Assembly (NCBI RefSeq): GCF_000380985.1
Contig: NZ_KB905700.1
Location: 62,001 to 126,000 of the forward strand
Reading direction: 5' to 3'
DNA length: 64,000 nt
Source of the DNA: Proteiniphilum acetatigenes DSM 18083
GTDB lineage: Bacteria; Bacteroidota; Bacteroidia; Bacteroidales; Dysgonomonadaceae
Below the pieces are notes generated by a model that did not search any database, was not told the DNA's origin, and saw nothing but the letters and a program-made list of their open reading frames with translations. Numbering within the stretch: the first letter of the stretch is position 1; each line of letters begins with the position of its first letter. Below are positions 35,235 to 44,941 of this stretch, one piece after another. The translations under genes were made by a program, and so were the position numbers.

Positions 35235-36170
35235 ATGAAAAGATTTGGATTTATTAGGTTATCATTAGTAGTTGCTGTATTGTTTTCTACAAACGCTATA
35301 GCTCAGCAGAATTCCAGGGAAGTGATATACATTAAGAGTGCACGGTTTGCCATATCTCTAATAGAAAAATGGGCTTCTGAGTATGAAAAAGTGAACTCCC
35401 AAATAGAAATTAAGTTTGCGGAAGGGCAATCATCCGATGAAGATATCGATTTAAGCTTTATTACTTCCATCAATGAAGAGGGGGCTGAAAATGAAAATCA
35501 GATTGTATCATATACCGGACGATATGCTTTGCTTCCGGTTACCAATGCAGAAAATCCATTGTTAAACGAACTCAATCGTAAAAGATTGAACGGTAAAAGA
35601 TTGGAGAGTCTGTTCTTTGATAACGATATTCTCGATGAATATTCCGATTCGGCGAATAAGCAGAAACATGATATAACTATCTATTCGGGCACCAATACCA
35701 ATTCCTTTGCTGGAGCCTTTGCCTCTCACTTCGGATATTCTGCGGCTGATATCAGAGGACGAAAAATATCCGGCGACGATATTTTTCTTATAAATGCCAT
35801 ACAGAAAGATAATACGGGCATCACGTTTAATAATCTCAGCTATATCTTCGATATTGACACACGTGGATTGAAAAATGGCTTAGCCCTTATTCCGTTGGAT
35901 ATAAAAAAAGAACAACGTGAAATATTGCAGGAAGCCGATATCGACAAGACAATAGCCCTGCTCGAAAAAGAAAGCATATCACTTATTCCTGTTGAAAATA
36001 TCGGATTCGTTTATGAGGAGAATAATGTTCAGGCAAAAAGATTTTTGAAATGGATCCTCTCCGAAGGACAGAAATACAATCAGGAATACGGTTTTCTTAA
36101 GGCAGAAGAGACCATTTTGTCTGCACAGTTGAAGGAGATTGAGGATTTGCTTCTGACAGCTACTTACTGA
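35235..36170 (+). CDS. PstS-like periplasmic substrate-binding protein
   Basis: A 311-residue secreted protein with signal MKRFGFIRLSLVVAVLFSTNAIAQ. It resembles phosphate/sulfate-type solute-binding proteins (alternating alpha/beta; IEKWASEYEKVNSQIEIKFAEG near the start; the ligand-loop-like YSGTNTNSFAGAFASHFG). No ABC permease genes are nearby; instead susC/susD follow, so it may feed an outer-membrane rather than inner-membrane system, or act as a sensor. ATG 35235 begins the signal peptide; ATG 35229 is an alternative. It is the first gene after the double attenuator. The ligand is not identifiable. Confidence 0.72.
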   Translation: MKRFGFIRLSLVVAVLFSTNAIAQQNSREVIYIKSARFAISLIEKWASEYEKVNSQIEIKFAEGQSSDEDIDLSFITSINEEGAENENQIVSYTGRYALLPVTNAENPLLNELNRKRLNGKRLESLFFDNDILDEYSDSANKQKHDITIYSGTNTNSFAGAFASHFGYSAADIRGRKISGDDIFLINAIQKDNTGITFNNLSYIFDIDTRGLKNGLALIPLDIKKEQREILQEADIDKTIALLEKESISLIPVENIGFVYEENNVQAKRFLKWILSEGQKYNQEYGFLKAEETILSAQLKEIEDLLLTATY

Positions 36171-36218
36171 AGTGTTTGAAAATAAGAAATATATAAAATC
36201 ATTCGTTGCAACAAAAAG

Positions 36219-36265
36219 ATAAGCGCTCCCATTAGCCAATTGCAGTCGGACGCGGAAGCGCTTAT
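36219..36265 (+). other. Intercistronic hairpin between binding protein and susC
   Basis: ATAAGCGCT (36219-36227) and AGCGCTTAT (36257-36265) form a perfect 9-bp stem around a 29-nt loop, with no T-run. It could stabilise or process the mRNA between the two genes. Confidence 0.5.
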
Positions 36266-36288
36266 ATTCACTCTAAAAAAATTAGAAT

Positions 36289-39200
36289 ATGACAAATGTA
36301 TCACTTTTTTACAGGAACAGAAGATTATCCCTCATATTAAAAAAAGGTATTTACGTTTTTTTAATCCTTCTTTTGTGTTCTTTCAGTACTTATGGGCAGG
36401 AAACCATACGGGGTACAGTCGTTGATAAAGAGAATCATCCGCTTCCCGGAGTTGCTGTTGCTATAAAATCGACCACTATCGGAACAGCAACCGATATAGA
36501 CGGGAATTTCAGTTTTACCACAGACCAATCGCTTCCGCTTACATTGACAATTAACCTTTTGGGTTATAAGACACAGGAAATCGATGTATATGAGGCAAAT
36601 GAAATCATAAGGGTAATATTGTCGGAAGATATTAATTATCTCGACGAAGTGGTTGTGGTAGGTTATGGTACAGCCAAAAAGTCCAGTTATACCGGATCGG
36701 TCGCTGTGGTTGGAGCCAGAGAATTGGAAAAACTGGAAATCACTTCTGTCGGGAAGGCTTTACAGGGGACGGTCCCGGGACTTCAGTCAGTTTCTTCCGC
36801 GGGTCAGCCCGGTAGCGATGCTTCGCTGTATGTGCGCGGGATAGGCTCAGTCAATGCTTCCACATCGCCTCTGTATGTTGTGGATGGTGTTCCCGGAGCA
36901 AATCCCAATCAGATAAGCGGGAAAGATATTCAGTCGATATCGATACTGAAGGATGCTACTGCAAGTGCCCTTTATGGATCGAGAGGCGCTAATGGTGTAA
37001 TCGTTATCACCACTAAATCGGGAAATCTCAACACGAAACCGGTAGTCAATTTTTCGAGTAGTGTGGGGTTTACGAGCCGCGCCGTCAAAGACTACGAGTA
37101 TCTCTCTGCAAACGAATATTACGAATTGCAATGGGAGGCCATCCGCAATACCCAGTCAGACCAGGGTAGAACTGCTGCAGAAGCTGCTCAATATGCGACC
37201 GATTACCTCGTTGACGGTGCACTTAAAGTGAATATCTACGGCCCTCAGTATCCTAAGCCTGTCGGTACGGACGGAAAATTGGTTGCCGGAGCAACGCCGT
37301 TATGGAATGACGACTGGGGTAAAGCCATCTCACGACTCGGAATACGTCAGCAATACGATCTGAGTGTCAGTGGTGGAAGTGCTAATACAAGATATTTCCT
37401 GTCAGGAGGGTATTTAAATGAAGAAGGATGGATAAGAACTGCTGAATACGAACGTTTCAATTTCCGTACAAACATACAATCGAAGATCAATAACTGGTTC
37501 GAGATCGGTGGGAATGCCTCACTTTCGTCGGGTTATCAAAGATCTCCTAACCAAAGTGACAGTAACACGGGAAACTTTGCCAATTTCCAGCGCCTTATTT
37601 CAAACATTTATCCGGTTTATGAACGTAATCCCGATGGTTCGTACGTGTTGGACGAAAACGGGAATAAAAAATGGGATTATGGCATATGGCGCCCGACTAC
37701 GGCTGCCAGCGGAGTGAATATCCTTGGAAATGCGGAACATGCCATATCGGGTAGTAAAACAGAGGCTGCATTGCTTAGCACAAACTTCAATATCACTTTT
37801 CTACCCGGTTTATTGTGGAAGACGACAGCAAGTGTCGATTACAGGACAGGAAGTTCGCACTCTTATTCCCATTCCTATTACAGCACGGGGGTAATATCCG
37901 AAGGTGCAGGCACTGCCAGCAGGAGCGCAAGCCGCACACTTAACTATACGGTAAACAGTTTTATCGATTATAGCTTTGGCCTGGGTAAATCACATTCCTT
38001 TAATCTCCTCGCCGGACCGGAGGTATATGTAAATAATATAACATCATTGTCAGGAAGCCGCACCGGCTTCCAGGTACTGGGAAAAACCGAACCTTCGGCA
38101 GGTTCCACAAGCGGCATCTTCTACGGAACTTCCGACAATTACCGGTTGGCAAGTTGGTTGAGTAAACTGGATTACAATCTTCTTGATCGTTATCATTTCT
38201 CTGCCAGTTACCGCCGTGATGGCTCTTCACGTTTTAGTAAGGAGTCGCGCTGGGGTAATTTCTGGTCGGTGGGCGCCGCCTGGAATGTGAAGAGGGAAAA
38301 TTTCCTGCAGCATGTGAGGGATATCGACAACCTAAACCTTCGTTTCAGCTACGGAGCACAAGGTAACGACAATGTGGGTAATTATGCTTACGGCGGTTTT
38401 TATGAGATCTATAACAGTCTGGATATGCTGGGATTATTGCCGTCTGAGCTTCCAACGCCCGAATTGAAATGGGAAACAAACTTAAATCTCAATTTCGGGA
38501 TAGATATTTCCCTGTTCGAGAACCGGTTGATCGCCCAGATCGATGTGTATAACCGGCAATCGAAAGACTTGCTGTTTGAAAAACCGCTTTCTCCTTCCAC
38601 CGGTTATAGCGGCATCAATGCCAATATCGGTTCATTGAGCAACAGAGGTATCGACGGGCAGATAACCGGTACTCCTATCCGGAATAAAGATTTCAATTGG
38701 GATATTACTCTCAACTTCGGACATTATACCAATAAAATAACCAAATTGCCCCAGGAAGAAATACTTACAGGTTCGATAGGACAATTCGGAAATACCAAGA
38801 AAATGGTAGAAGGTGGCTCGGTCTATGACTTTTATATCAAGGAATGGGCGGGAGTCAATCCTGAAAATGGGAAAGCCACATGGTATAAAGATATTGTTGA
38901 CGAAAATGGAAATGTAACCGGACGGACTACCACCGAAGATCAGACAGAAGCCACGCAGTATTTCCAGGGAAGTTCATTGCCTGATTTTTATGGTGGTTTG
39001 AACAACCGGATTTCCTATAAAGGATTTGAACTGTCATTCCTTTTGTCGTACAGTATAGGAGGTAAGATATTTGATGGCGACCAACCGTTTATCATGCATC
39101 TGGGATATGCGCCCGGCCGGAACTGGTCGAAAGAAGCACATACGCGTTGGACGCCGGAAAACAGGGATACCGATTTTCCCCGCCTCTCTTATGTCTCCGA

Positions 39201-39465
39201 CCCGTGGAATACAATTCCATCGACTCGATTTCTGTATAGCGCTACATATGCGCGCCTGAGAAATGTTGTTTTTTCCTATTCATTCCCACAGCAATTATTA
39301 TCGAACTGGAATTTATCGGATCTGAGACTGTATCTCACTGGTGATAATATTCTGACTTTCTTCGGCCATAAGGGATTGGATCCCGAGCAAACCGTTTCCG
39401 GTTCGACATTCTACCGTTATCCCGCACAAAAATCATATTCACTGGGAATTAATGTGTCATTTTAA
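36289..39465 (+). CDS. SusC/RagA-family TonB-dependent transporter of the peptidase operon
   Basis: A 1058-residue outer-membrane transporter. Signal peptide ends near residue 35 (CSFSTYGQ), then a carboxypeptidase-regulatory-like domain (GTVVDKENHPLPGVAVAIK), plug entry EVVVVGYGTAKKSSYTGSVAV, plug motif PLYVVDGVPGANPNQ...ISILKDATASALYGSRGANG, and the beta-barrel ending YSLGINVSF. It pairs with the SusD at 39479. The surrounding peptidases suggest that the imported ligand is a peptide or amino-acid derivative rather than a glycan. Expression is presumably under the upstream double attenuator. Confidence 0.96.
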   Translation: MTNVSLFYRNRRLSLILKKGIYVFLILLLCSFSTYGQETIRGTVVDKENHPLPGVAVAIKSTTIGTATDIDGNFSFTTDQSLPLTLTINLLGYKTQEIDVYEANEIIRVILSEDINYLDEVVVVGYGTAKKSSYTGSVAVVGARELEKLEITSVGKALQGTVPGLQSVSSAGQPGSDASLYVRGIGSVNASTSPLYVVDGVPGANPNQISGKDIQSISILKDATASALYGSRGANGVIVITTKSGNLNTKPVVNFSSSVGFTSRAVKDYEYLSANEYYELQWEAIRNTQSDQGRTAAEAAQYATDYLVDGALKVNIYGPQYPKPVGTDGKLVAGATPLWNDDWGKAISRLGIRQQYDLSVSGGSANTRYFLSGGYLNEEGWIRTAEYERFNFRTNIQSKINNWFEIGGNASLSSGYQRSPNQSDSNTGNFANFQRLISNIYPVYERNPDGSYVLDENGNKKWDYGIWRPTTAASGVNILGNAEHAISGSKTEAALLSTNFNITFLPGLLWKTTASVDYRTGSSHSYSHSYYSTGVISEGAGTASRSASRTLNYTVNSFIDYSFGLGKSHSFNLLAGPEVYVNNITSLSGSRTGFQVLGKTEPSAGSTSGIFYGTSDNYRLASWLSKLDYNLLDRYHFSASYRRDGSSRFSKESRWGNFWSVGAAWNVKRENFLQHVRDIDNLNLRFSYGAQGNDNVGNYAYGGFYEIYNSLDMLGLLPSELPTPELKWETNLNLNFGIDISLFENRLIAQIDVYNRQSKDLLFEKPLSPSTGYSGINANIGSLSNRGIDGQITGTPIRNKDFNWDITLNFGHYTNKITKLPQEEILTGSIGQFGNTKKMVEGGSVYDFYIKEWAGVNPENGKATWYKDIVDENGNVTGRTTTEDQTEATQYFQGSSLPDFYGGLNNRISYKGFELSFLLSYSIGGKIFDGDQPFIMHLGYAPGRNWSKEAHTRWTPENRDTDFPRLSYVSDPWNTIPSTRFLYSATYARLRNVVFSYSFPQQLLSNWNLSDLRLYLTGDNILTFFGHKGLDPEQTVSGSTFYRYPAQKSYSLGINVSF

Positions 39466-39478
39466 TTAAGATAAGATT

Positions 39479-41002
39479 ATGAAGCAGAAATTTATATACA
39501 TACTGGTCACTTTGTCATTATTTACGTCGACTTTATTTACGTCGTGCAGCGACAGTTTTTTCGAGACTTCTCCGGCAACCCTGATTACTACACCGGAGGT
39601 TTTCTCTTCCGAGGACAATATCGATGCCTTTATTAACGGGGCGATTCGTTATTTGATGGAAAACAGTACATCCCAGGATAATCCGGGACTTCCTGCCATT
39701 TTTCTTACACATGAAGTAATGGGTGAAGATGCTTTTGCACGTGACGGGCGTTATGGATTTCGTGATTCATATCCATACCGTGATCCGTTTGATAATACGA
39801 CAAGACGGGCTTTGTTCTTCTGGACTTTACAATACACATCGATTGATCATGCAAACAATATAATTGCCAATATTGATATCGATGAGAGTACAAAACAGAG
39901 TATAAAACATCTCAAAGGACAGGCTTATGCTTTACGCGCATACAATTATTTAAACCTGGTACGTCAGTATCAGTTTACATATGTGAAAGATGCGAATACA
40001 AAAGCTATTCCCGTCTATACCGAGCCTACGACTCCCAATACCAACCCCAATCCCCTGTCGACAGTCAGTGAGGTATATGATTTGATTATTAAAGATCTGA
40101 CGGAGGCGGAGAAACTGCTTCCAGGATTTGAACGTACAGTGAAGAACCGTCCCGATATTAACGTGGTGTACGGATTATTTGCCCGTACCTATCTTACGCT
40201 TGAAAATTGGGAACTTGCAGCCGAGTACGCAGCCAGGGCCCGTGCAGGCTATCCTGTTATGACGCCTGAACAATATACCGGAGGATTTAATGATGTGAGT
40301 AATCCGGAATGGATCTGGGGGCATCCGCAAACCCAGACTCAGAACAAGGGAGGCGCGTCATATCTGGCATATATAGAAACAACGCCTTACACCACAGATG
40401 CAAACGGAACGAATCTTTATTACGGTTACAACAGCATCATGCCTGATCCCCATTTTATAGCTCTGTTTGACGATGGGGATATACGTAAATCGCTTTTCGA
40501 GATAGCCACGCAACCGGCAGAGGCACTGTATAGGCATTACAGGTATAAGAAATTCAGGAATAAATATCCTAATCACGACGGGCATATTGTTCTGATGCGC
40601 TCTTCGGAAGTATTACTTATTGAGGCTGAAAGCAAAGCCCGGTTGAATGATGTGAATGGTGCCGTTGGAACGCTGAATGAATTGCGCCGCAACAGAAATC
40701 TTTCCGATCTGTCGGCAACCGATTTTGACAAGGAGGGTATCATCGATGAAATACTGCTTGAACGTCGGCGTGAACTCTGGGGCGAAGGTTTCCGCCTGTA
40801 TGATATTCTGCGCTTACAAACAGCTCCTGTCCGTCGGGAGACAACGGAGACTTTTGTAGATGATGAGGGTAGAACGGTGTCTGTAAGAGGACATTGGATC
40901 ACCAGATTCCCCGATGGTACCGATTTAGTGCCTAACAGTAAGTATTATCTTTTCCCTATTCCATTAAACGAGATCAATAACAATCCTAATTTAGATCTGT
41001 GA
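39479..41002 (+). CDS. SusD/RagB-family lipoprotein of the peptidase operon
   Basis: A 507-residue surface lipoprotein (LFTSC, Cys23) with the SusD fold: SEDNIDAFINGAIRYLM, helical repeats (HLKGQAYALRAYNYLNLVRQYQF, VVYGLFARTYLTLENWELAAEYA), and the C-terminal RSSEVLLIEAESKARLNDV...LNELRRNRNL...ERRRELWGEGFRLYDILRL. It is 13 bp from susC and so tightly coupled. It binds substrate at the lid of the SusC channel. Confidence 0.95.
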   Translation: MKQKFIYILVTLSLFTSTLFTSCSDSFFETSPATLITTPEVFSSEDNIDAFINGAIRYLMENSTSQDNPGLPAIFLTHEVMGEDAFARDGRYGFRDSYPYRDPFDNTTRRALFFWTLQYTSIDHANNIIANIDIDESTKQSIKHLKGQAYALRAYNYLNLVRQYQFTYVKDANTKAIPVYTEPTTPNTNPNPLSTVSEVYDLIIKDLTEAEKLLPGFERTVKNRPDINVVYGLFARTYLTLENWELAAEYAARARAGYPVMTPEQYTGGFNDVSNPEWIWGHPQTQTQNKGGASYLAYIETTPYTTDANGTNLYYGYNSIMPDPHFIALFDDGDIRKSLFEIATQPAEALYRHYRYKKFRNKYPNHDGHIVLMRSSEVLLIEAESKARLNDVNGAVGTLNELRRNRNLSDLSATDFDKEGIIDEILLERRRELWGEGFRLYDILRLQTAPVRRETTETFVDDEGRTVSVRGHWITRFPDGTDLVPNSKYYLFPIPLNEINNNPNLDL

Positions 41003-41098
41003 ATTCAAGATTTAAGATTCAAAATTCAAAATTTTTAGTTTTGGTCCTTAACTCTTAGTTCTAGAAACGTTTATATACAAACAAGAAAAATTAATCAT

Positions 41099-42094
41099 AT
41101 GAAGAAGTATTTATTATTAATCGTGATAGCTTTTGTAGCATTTTCATGCAAGCAGCAAAGCAGCAATAATCTGATCCTCAACGGTAGTGTTGAGGGAGTA
41201 CAATCCGGTACGGTCTATTTGCAGAAATTCAGTAACAAAACATTTTTTGTAATAGACTCAGCAGCAATAACAGACGGGAAATTCCACCTTTCCAAAGATA
41301 TACCACTTCCTGAGATTTACGGATTAACATTAGATACATTGAAAAATTCCTTTCTCGTCTTTTTCGATGAAAATCCGGTGACGCTACATCTTGATTCTTC
41401 GCGTTATTACCGTAATACAAAAGTAGAAGGTTCGGAGTTGCACGATTTGTTTGTGGAATACAAAGCGCAACGCCATGTGAAGATCGACTCGTTTATCCGT
41501 CAACATCCTGCTTCACTGGTATCGGCTTATGCCCTTTATCGCGATTTTTCCTACCGGTTGTCACCTGAAGAGATCAGGTCAAATATTGAATTGCTTGATC
41601 CTTCTTTATGGAAAACGCCATACGTACAAACATTGGAAGAACTGATAAGTACTCTCGAAGTGGTAGCGATCGGTAAGCAAGCACCCGATTTTACGGTAAA
41701 TGATACGGAAGGGAATGCAGTAAAACTTTCGGACTATTTGGGCGAAGAATATGTGCTGCTTGACTTCTGGGCATCGTGGTGCGGACCTTGTCGTAGAGCA
41801 AATCCGGGTAAAGTGGCCGCGTATGCTAAATATAAGGACAAAGGTCTTGACGTTTTTTCTGTATCACTTGACAAAAGCAGGGAGAGATGGTTGGAAGCCA
41901 TTGAAAAAGATAACCTCACATGGACGCATACTTCCGACTTGTTACATTGGGATAGCGAACCGGCAAAATTATACGGTGTAAGAGCTATTCCTGCCAATTT
42001 CCTGATAGATAAAAACGGTACTATCGTTGCCAAAAACCTGAAAGGGGAAGACCTGGATAAAACATTGGATGATCTGTTGACAGTTGACAATTGA
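41099..42094 (+). CDS. TlpA-like lipoprotein thioredoxin with DUF4369
   Basis: A 331-residue lipoprotein (FVAFSC, Cys17). Residues about 25-125 are a DUF4369 beta domain (LILNGSVEGVQSGTVYLQKF), and residues 190-325 a redoxin domain with GKQAPDFTVNDTEG and the active site WASWCGPC (Cys228, Cys231). It is a periplasm-facing disulfide reductase. In the operon context it could reduce cystine or disulfide peptides, which would fit a sulfur-amino-acid theme. The last residues and the stop codon are encoded by the 14-bp repeat that follows. Confidence 0.88.
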   Translation: MKKYLLLIVIAFVAFSCKQQSSNNLILNGSVEGVQSGTVYLQKFSNKTFFVIDSAAITDGKFHLSKDIPLPEIYGLTLDTLKNSFLVFFDENPVTLHLDSSRYYRNTKVEGSELHDLFVEYKAQRHVKIDSFIRQHPASLVSAYALYRDFSYRLSPEEIRSNIELLDPSLWKTPYVQTLEELISTLEVVAIGKQAPDFTVNDTEGNAVKLSDYLGEEYVLLDFWASWCGPCRRANPGKVAAYAKYKDKGLDVFSVSLDKSRERWLEAIEKDNLTWTHTSDLLHWDSEPAKLYGVRAIPANFLIDKNGTIVAKNLKGEDLDKTLDDLLTVDN

Positions 42095-42146
42095 CAGTTG
42101 ACAATTGACAGTTGACAATTGATAATTGATAATTGACAGGTGATAA
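42077..42146. repeat. 14-bp tandem repeat, five units
   Basis: Three perfect copies of TTGACAGTTGACAA (42077-42090, 42091-42104, 42105-42118), then TTGATAATTGATAA and TTGACAGGTGATAA. The array starts inside the TlpA-like reading frame and supplies its stop codon. Confidence 0.9.
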
Positions 42147-42220
42147 TCAGTGAATCAGTGAATCATCAAATCGTCAAATTAAAAAAATGTCTTAGTTCTT
42201 GTATTTAAATTATTAATCGT

Positions 42221-44740
42221 ATGAAAAATGTATTCACTATAATTGTTATTTCGTTTGTTGTACTGTCAACGGTTCATGTCAGGGCAGAGAAAACTGATTA
42301 TTTCTTTGCGCCGGAAATAATATTCGATTCAACAATTCCGACTCCGGAAGAGTTTTTAGGTTATGAGATCGGTAGCAGGATTACCGAACACAGCCGGATC
42401 AATGCATATTACGAGAAACTCGCCGAACTATCCGACAGGACTTCTCTGATAGAGATCGGGCAAACGCATGAAAAGCGTAAGCTGTATGTACTGATCGTTT
42501 CATCACCCGAAAATATAAAAAATCTCGACAGGTATAAAGAAGCCCGCCAGAGAGTTCGCCAGGGAGAAAAGCCGGACAGACCGCTGATCGTCTTCCTGGG
42601 AAATACGGTGCATGGCAATGAAATTTCTTCTTCAGAAGCAGCGTTATTGTCGGCTTACTATTATGTAGCAGCACAAAACGATTTCGTAAAGAAACAACTT
42701 GAAGAGGGAATCTATTTTATCGATCCCGTCCGCAATCCCGACGGACAGGAGCGCTTCGCCTCATGGGTGAACTCCAATACAAGTGTAAATACCTGTAATA
42801 TTTCCCAGTTCGACCGTGAACATACAGAGGGTTGGCCCAGAGGCCGCGGCAACCACTATTGGTTTGACCTCAATCGCGATTGGGTGAATATCGTGCATCC
42901 CGAAAGTAAGGCCCGGGTCGCGTTTTATCAGGATTGGCTGCCTCATGTGCAGGCTGACCATCATGAAATGGGGACAAACAGTACCTTCTTTTTCGAACCG
43001 ACTGATCCTGATGGGAATGAGAGCCGCTTTGTTCCGCAATCAACCTATCAGCTTAACCGGCTTTTTGCAGATCATTACGCCAAAGCACTGGATAAAGTCG
43101 GTTCTTTTTATTATACAAAAGAATCTTACGACAATAAAAACCCGAATTTCGGTTCTACTTATCCCGATTATAACGGAGGTGTGGGAATCCTTTTTGAGCA
43201 AGGGTCGTCGAGAGGTCTGAAACAGGAATCGGATAACGGGATCGTAACGCTTCCCTTTACCGTAAGGAACCAGTTGGTAACAAGCATTGCGACGGTTGAT
43301 GCGGCTATAGCGCATAGAGAGGCTTTGTTTGATCTTCAGAAGGAATTTTTTACCCCGCTCCGGGGAAGGGAGGCTTCGAAATCATATATTATCGGTGATA
43401 GTTATGATTTGTCCCGATTGCATAAATTCGTTCAGTTGCTGCTCGACCACCGACTGGAAGTATATGAAAATTCAAACGACGTCACGATAGATAGCGTGAA
43501 ATATGAAAAGGGGAAATCCTATCTCATTCCGGCAGGACAAGCTAACAGCGCATTGGTGGGAATTATTTTCGACGATATAAAAGATTATGAAGATGCTTCA
43601 AAGTTAGGTTATGGAGCCGGTTTTTCCGTCGCTTATTCCACCGGGCTTTCTTATAATGTAACAACCTCTTCGCCACGGGGAGCAAGGATACAGGCATTAC
43701 CGCAAGTATATACCGGCAGTTTGCAACCGTCGGAATATGCCTACCTGGTGGATTATCGCGACTCAAAAAGCCAACAATTGCTTTTCAGGCTTTTGGAGAA
43801 AGATATTCTGGTTAAATCGGCCTTTAAACCGTTCTCCATAAGTACGGATAAAGGCGTGAAGGATTTCTCTTATGGTAGTCTGCTTATTCCCGTAAAAAAT
43901 CAAACCACCTCTTCCTCCGAATTATATGCGATATTGAAAGAACTGGCGGAACAGGAAAAAATTGATATTATTCCTGTCTCTACAGGCCTTAATGTGAAGG
44001 GAGTCGACCTGGGTAGCAGTGCTTTCAAGCGGATAGAAAAACCGAAAGTACTGGTAGTGACCGGCGGCGATGTATCATCGCTTGAAGCCGGCGAAGTGTG
44101 GCATCTGTTCGACCAGCAATTAAAATATCCGTTGGTACGCGTCGACTTTAATGTTTTCGGACGGGTTCCTCTGCATGAATTCAACCGGATTGTCTTTGTA
44201 AGCGGCAATTATTCGTTTTTGAATGAATCGGATATTGACAACGTAAAAAACTGGGTTAGAAACGGAGGTGTGCTGATCACCCTTAACGGAGCTTCCCGGT
44301 GGGCAATAACCAATAAAGTTGTTACTGCGAGATTTGCAGAGAGACCTGATACTGCCGCACAAAAGCAGGATGTAAATATCCGCTCCCGCTCGTTTGAAAG
44401 ATTTGCCACATCCATATTTCAGACTAAAATAGACCTGGAACATCCCCTGGCTTTCGGGCTGACAAGCGCGAAACTGCCGGTAGTACGGGAAAGCGCCTTG
44501 TTTCTTGCTCCTTCATCCAATGCGGTGTCAGTATATACTGACGATCCCTTGCTCAATGGTTATATCTCTGCCGAACATCTGGAGAGGCTGAAAAATTCTG
44601 CCTCTATTCTGGCTTATAACTCCGGCAGGGGGAGTGTGATCCTCTTTGCCGAAGATCCGTTGTTCCGTGGAATATGGGATGGAACGAGCCGCACTTTTGT
44701 GAATGCGGTTCTATTCGGAAATAATATTTCCGGAAGATAG
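42221..44740 (+). CDS. M14-family zinc carboxypeptidase, secreted
   Basis: An 839-residue exported protein (signal to about residue 22, STVHVRA). The peptidase M14 domain spans about 45-370: zinc ligands His131 and Glu134 in GNTVHGNEISSSE, RNPDGQERF, the third-ligand region HVQADHHEMGTNSTFFFEP, and a likely catalytic Glu in GILFEQGSSRG. The remaining 450 residues include a glutamine-amidotransferase-like (flavodoxin-like) region with VLVVTGGDVSSLEAGEVWHL, as in large Bacteroidota M14 proteins. It trims C-terminal residues of peptides outside the cytoplasm. Confidence 0.9.
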   Translation: MKNVFTIIVISFVVLSTVHVRAEKTDYFFAPEIIFDSTIPTPEEFLGYEIGSRITEHSRINAYYEKLAELSDRTSLIEIGQTHEKRKLYVLIVSSPENIKNLDRYKEARQRVRQGEKPDRPLIVFLGNTVHGNEISSSEAALLSAYYYVAAQNDFVKKQLEEGIYFIDPVRNPDGQERFASWVNSNTSVNTCNISQFDREHTEGWPRGRGNHYWFDLNRDWVNIVHPESKARVAFYQDWLPHVQADHHEMGTNSTFFFEPTDPDGNESRFVPQSTYQLNRLFADHYAKALDKVGSFYYTKESYDNKNPNFGSTYPDYNGGVGILFEQGSSRGLKQESDNGIVTLPFTVRNQLVTSIATVDAAIAHREALFDLQKEFFTPLRGREASKSYIIGDSYDLSRLHKFVQLLLDHRLEVYENSNDVTIDSVKYEKGKSYLIPAGQANSALVGIIFDDIKDYEDASKLGYGAGFSVAYSTGLSYNVTTSSPRGARIQALPQVYTGSLQPSEYAYLVDYRDSKSQQLLFRLLEKDILVKSAFKPFSISTDKGVKDFSYGSLLIPVKNQTTSSSELYAILKELAEQEKIDIIPVSTGLNVKGVDLGSSAFKRIEKPKVLVVTGGDVSSLEAGEVWHLFDQQLKYPLVRVDFNVFGRVPLHEFNRIVFVSGNYSFLNESDIDNVKNWVRNGGVLITLNGASRWAITNKVVTARFAERPDTAAQKQDVNIRSRSFERFATSIFQTKIDLEHPLAFGLTSAKLPVVRESALFLAPSSNAVSVYTDDPLLNGYISAEHLERLKNSASILAYNSGRGSVILFAEDPLFRGIWDGTSRTFVNAVLFGNNISGR

Positions 44741-44844
44741 TGCTGCTGGTTTTCTTTCTGTTTCTTGTAAATAAATCCGTAATGAAATAATGAACCACAA
44801 TATGCTGGAGAAACTGTTTAAGCGCAATAACCTGTTCATGCATT

Positions 44845-44940
44845 ATGCTGAAAAGATATATTGAAAATTTATCGCTGGTTTTGACATTATCATTGTTGGC
44901 CGTATATGCAGGCAATGATAAATCCGGTAAAAAGAAATGA
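44845..44940 (+). pseudogene. N-terminal remnant of an AbgB-like M20 peptidase gene
   Basis: A 31-codon ORF encoding a signal-peptide-like start (LSLVLTLSLLAVYA) and then GNDKSGKKK. Its TGA stop is followed one base later by the C39 gene ATG. The sequence resembles the beginning of Bacteroidota AbgB-like amidohydrolases, and a fragment resembling the C-terminus of the same family lies after the C39 gene (45727-45986). I therefore read it as the 5' stump of a broken gene; a genuine small secreted peptide is the alternative. A 24-codon ORF (44790-44864, other frame) overlaps it and is probably noise. Confidence 0.45.
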
Positions 44941-44941
44941 T

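Noticed and set aside
44790-44864. 24-codon ORF before the M20 remnant
   Set aside because: It has no signal, motif or spacing that supports translation, and overlaps another small frame.
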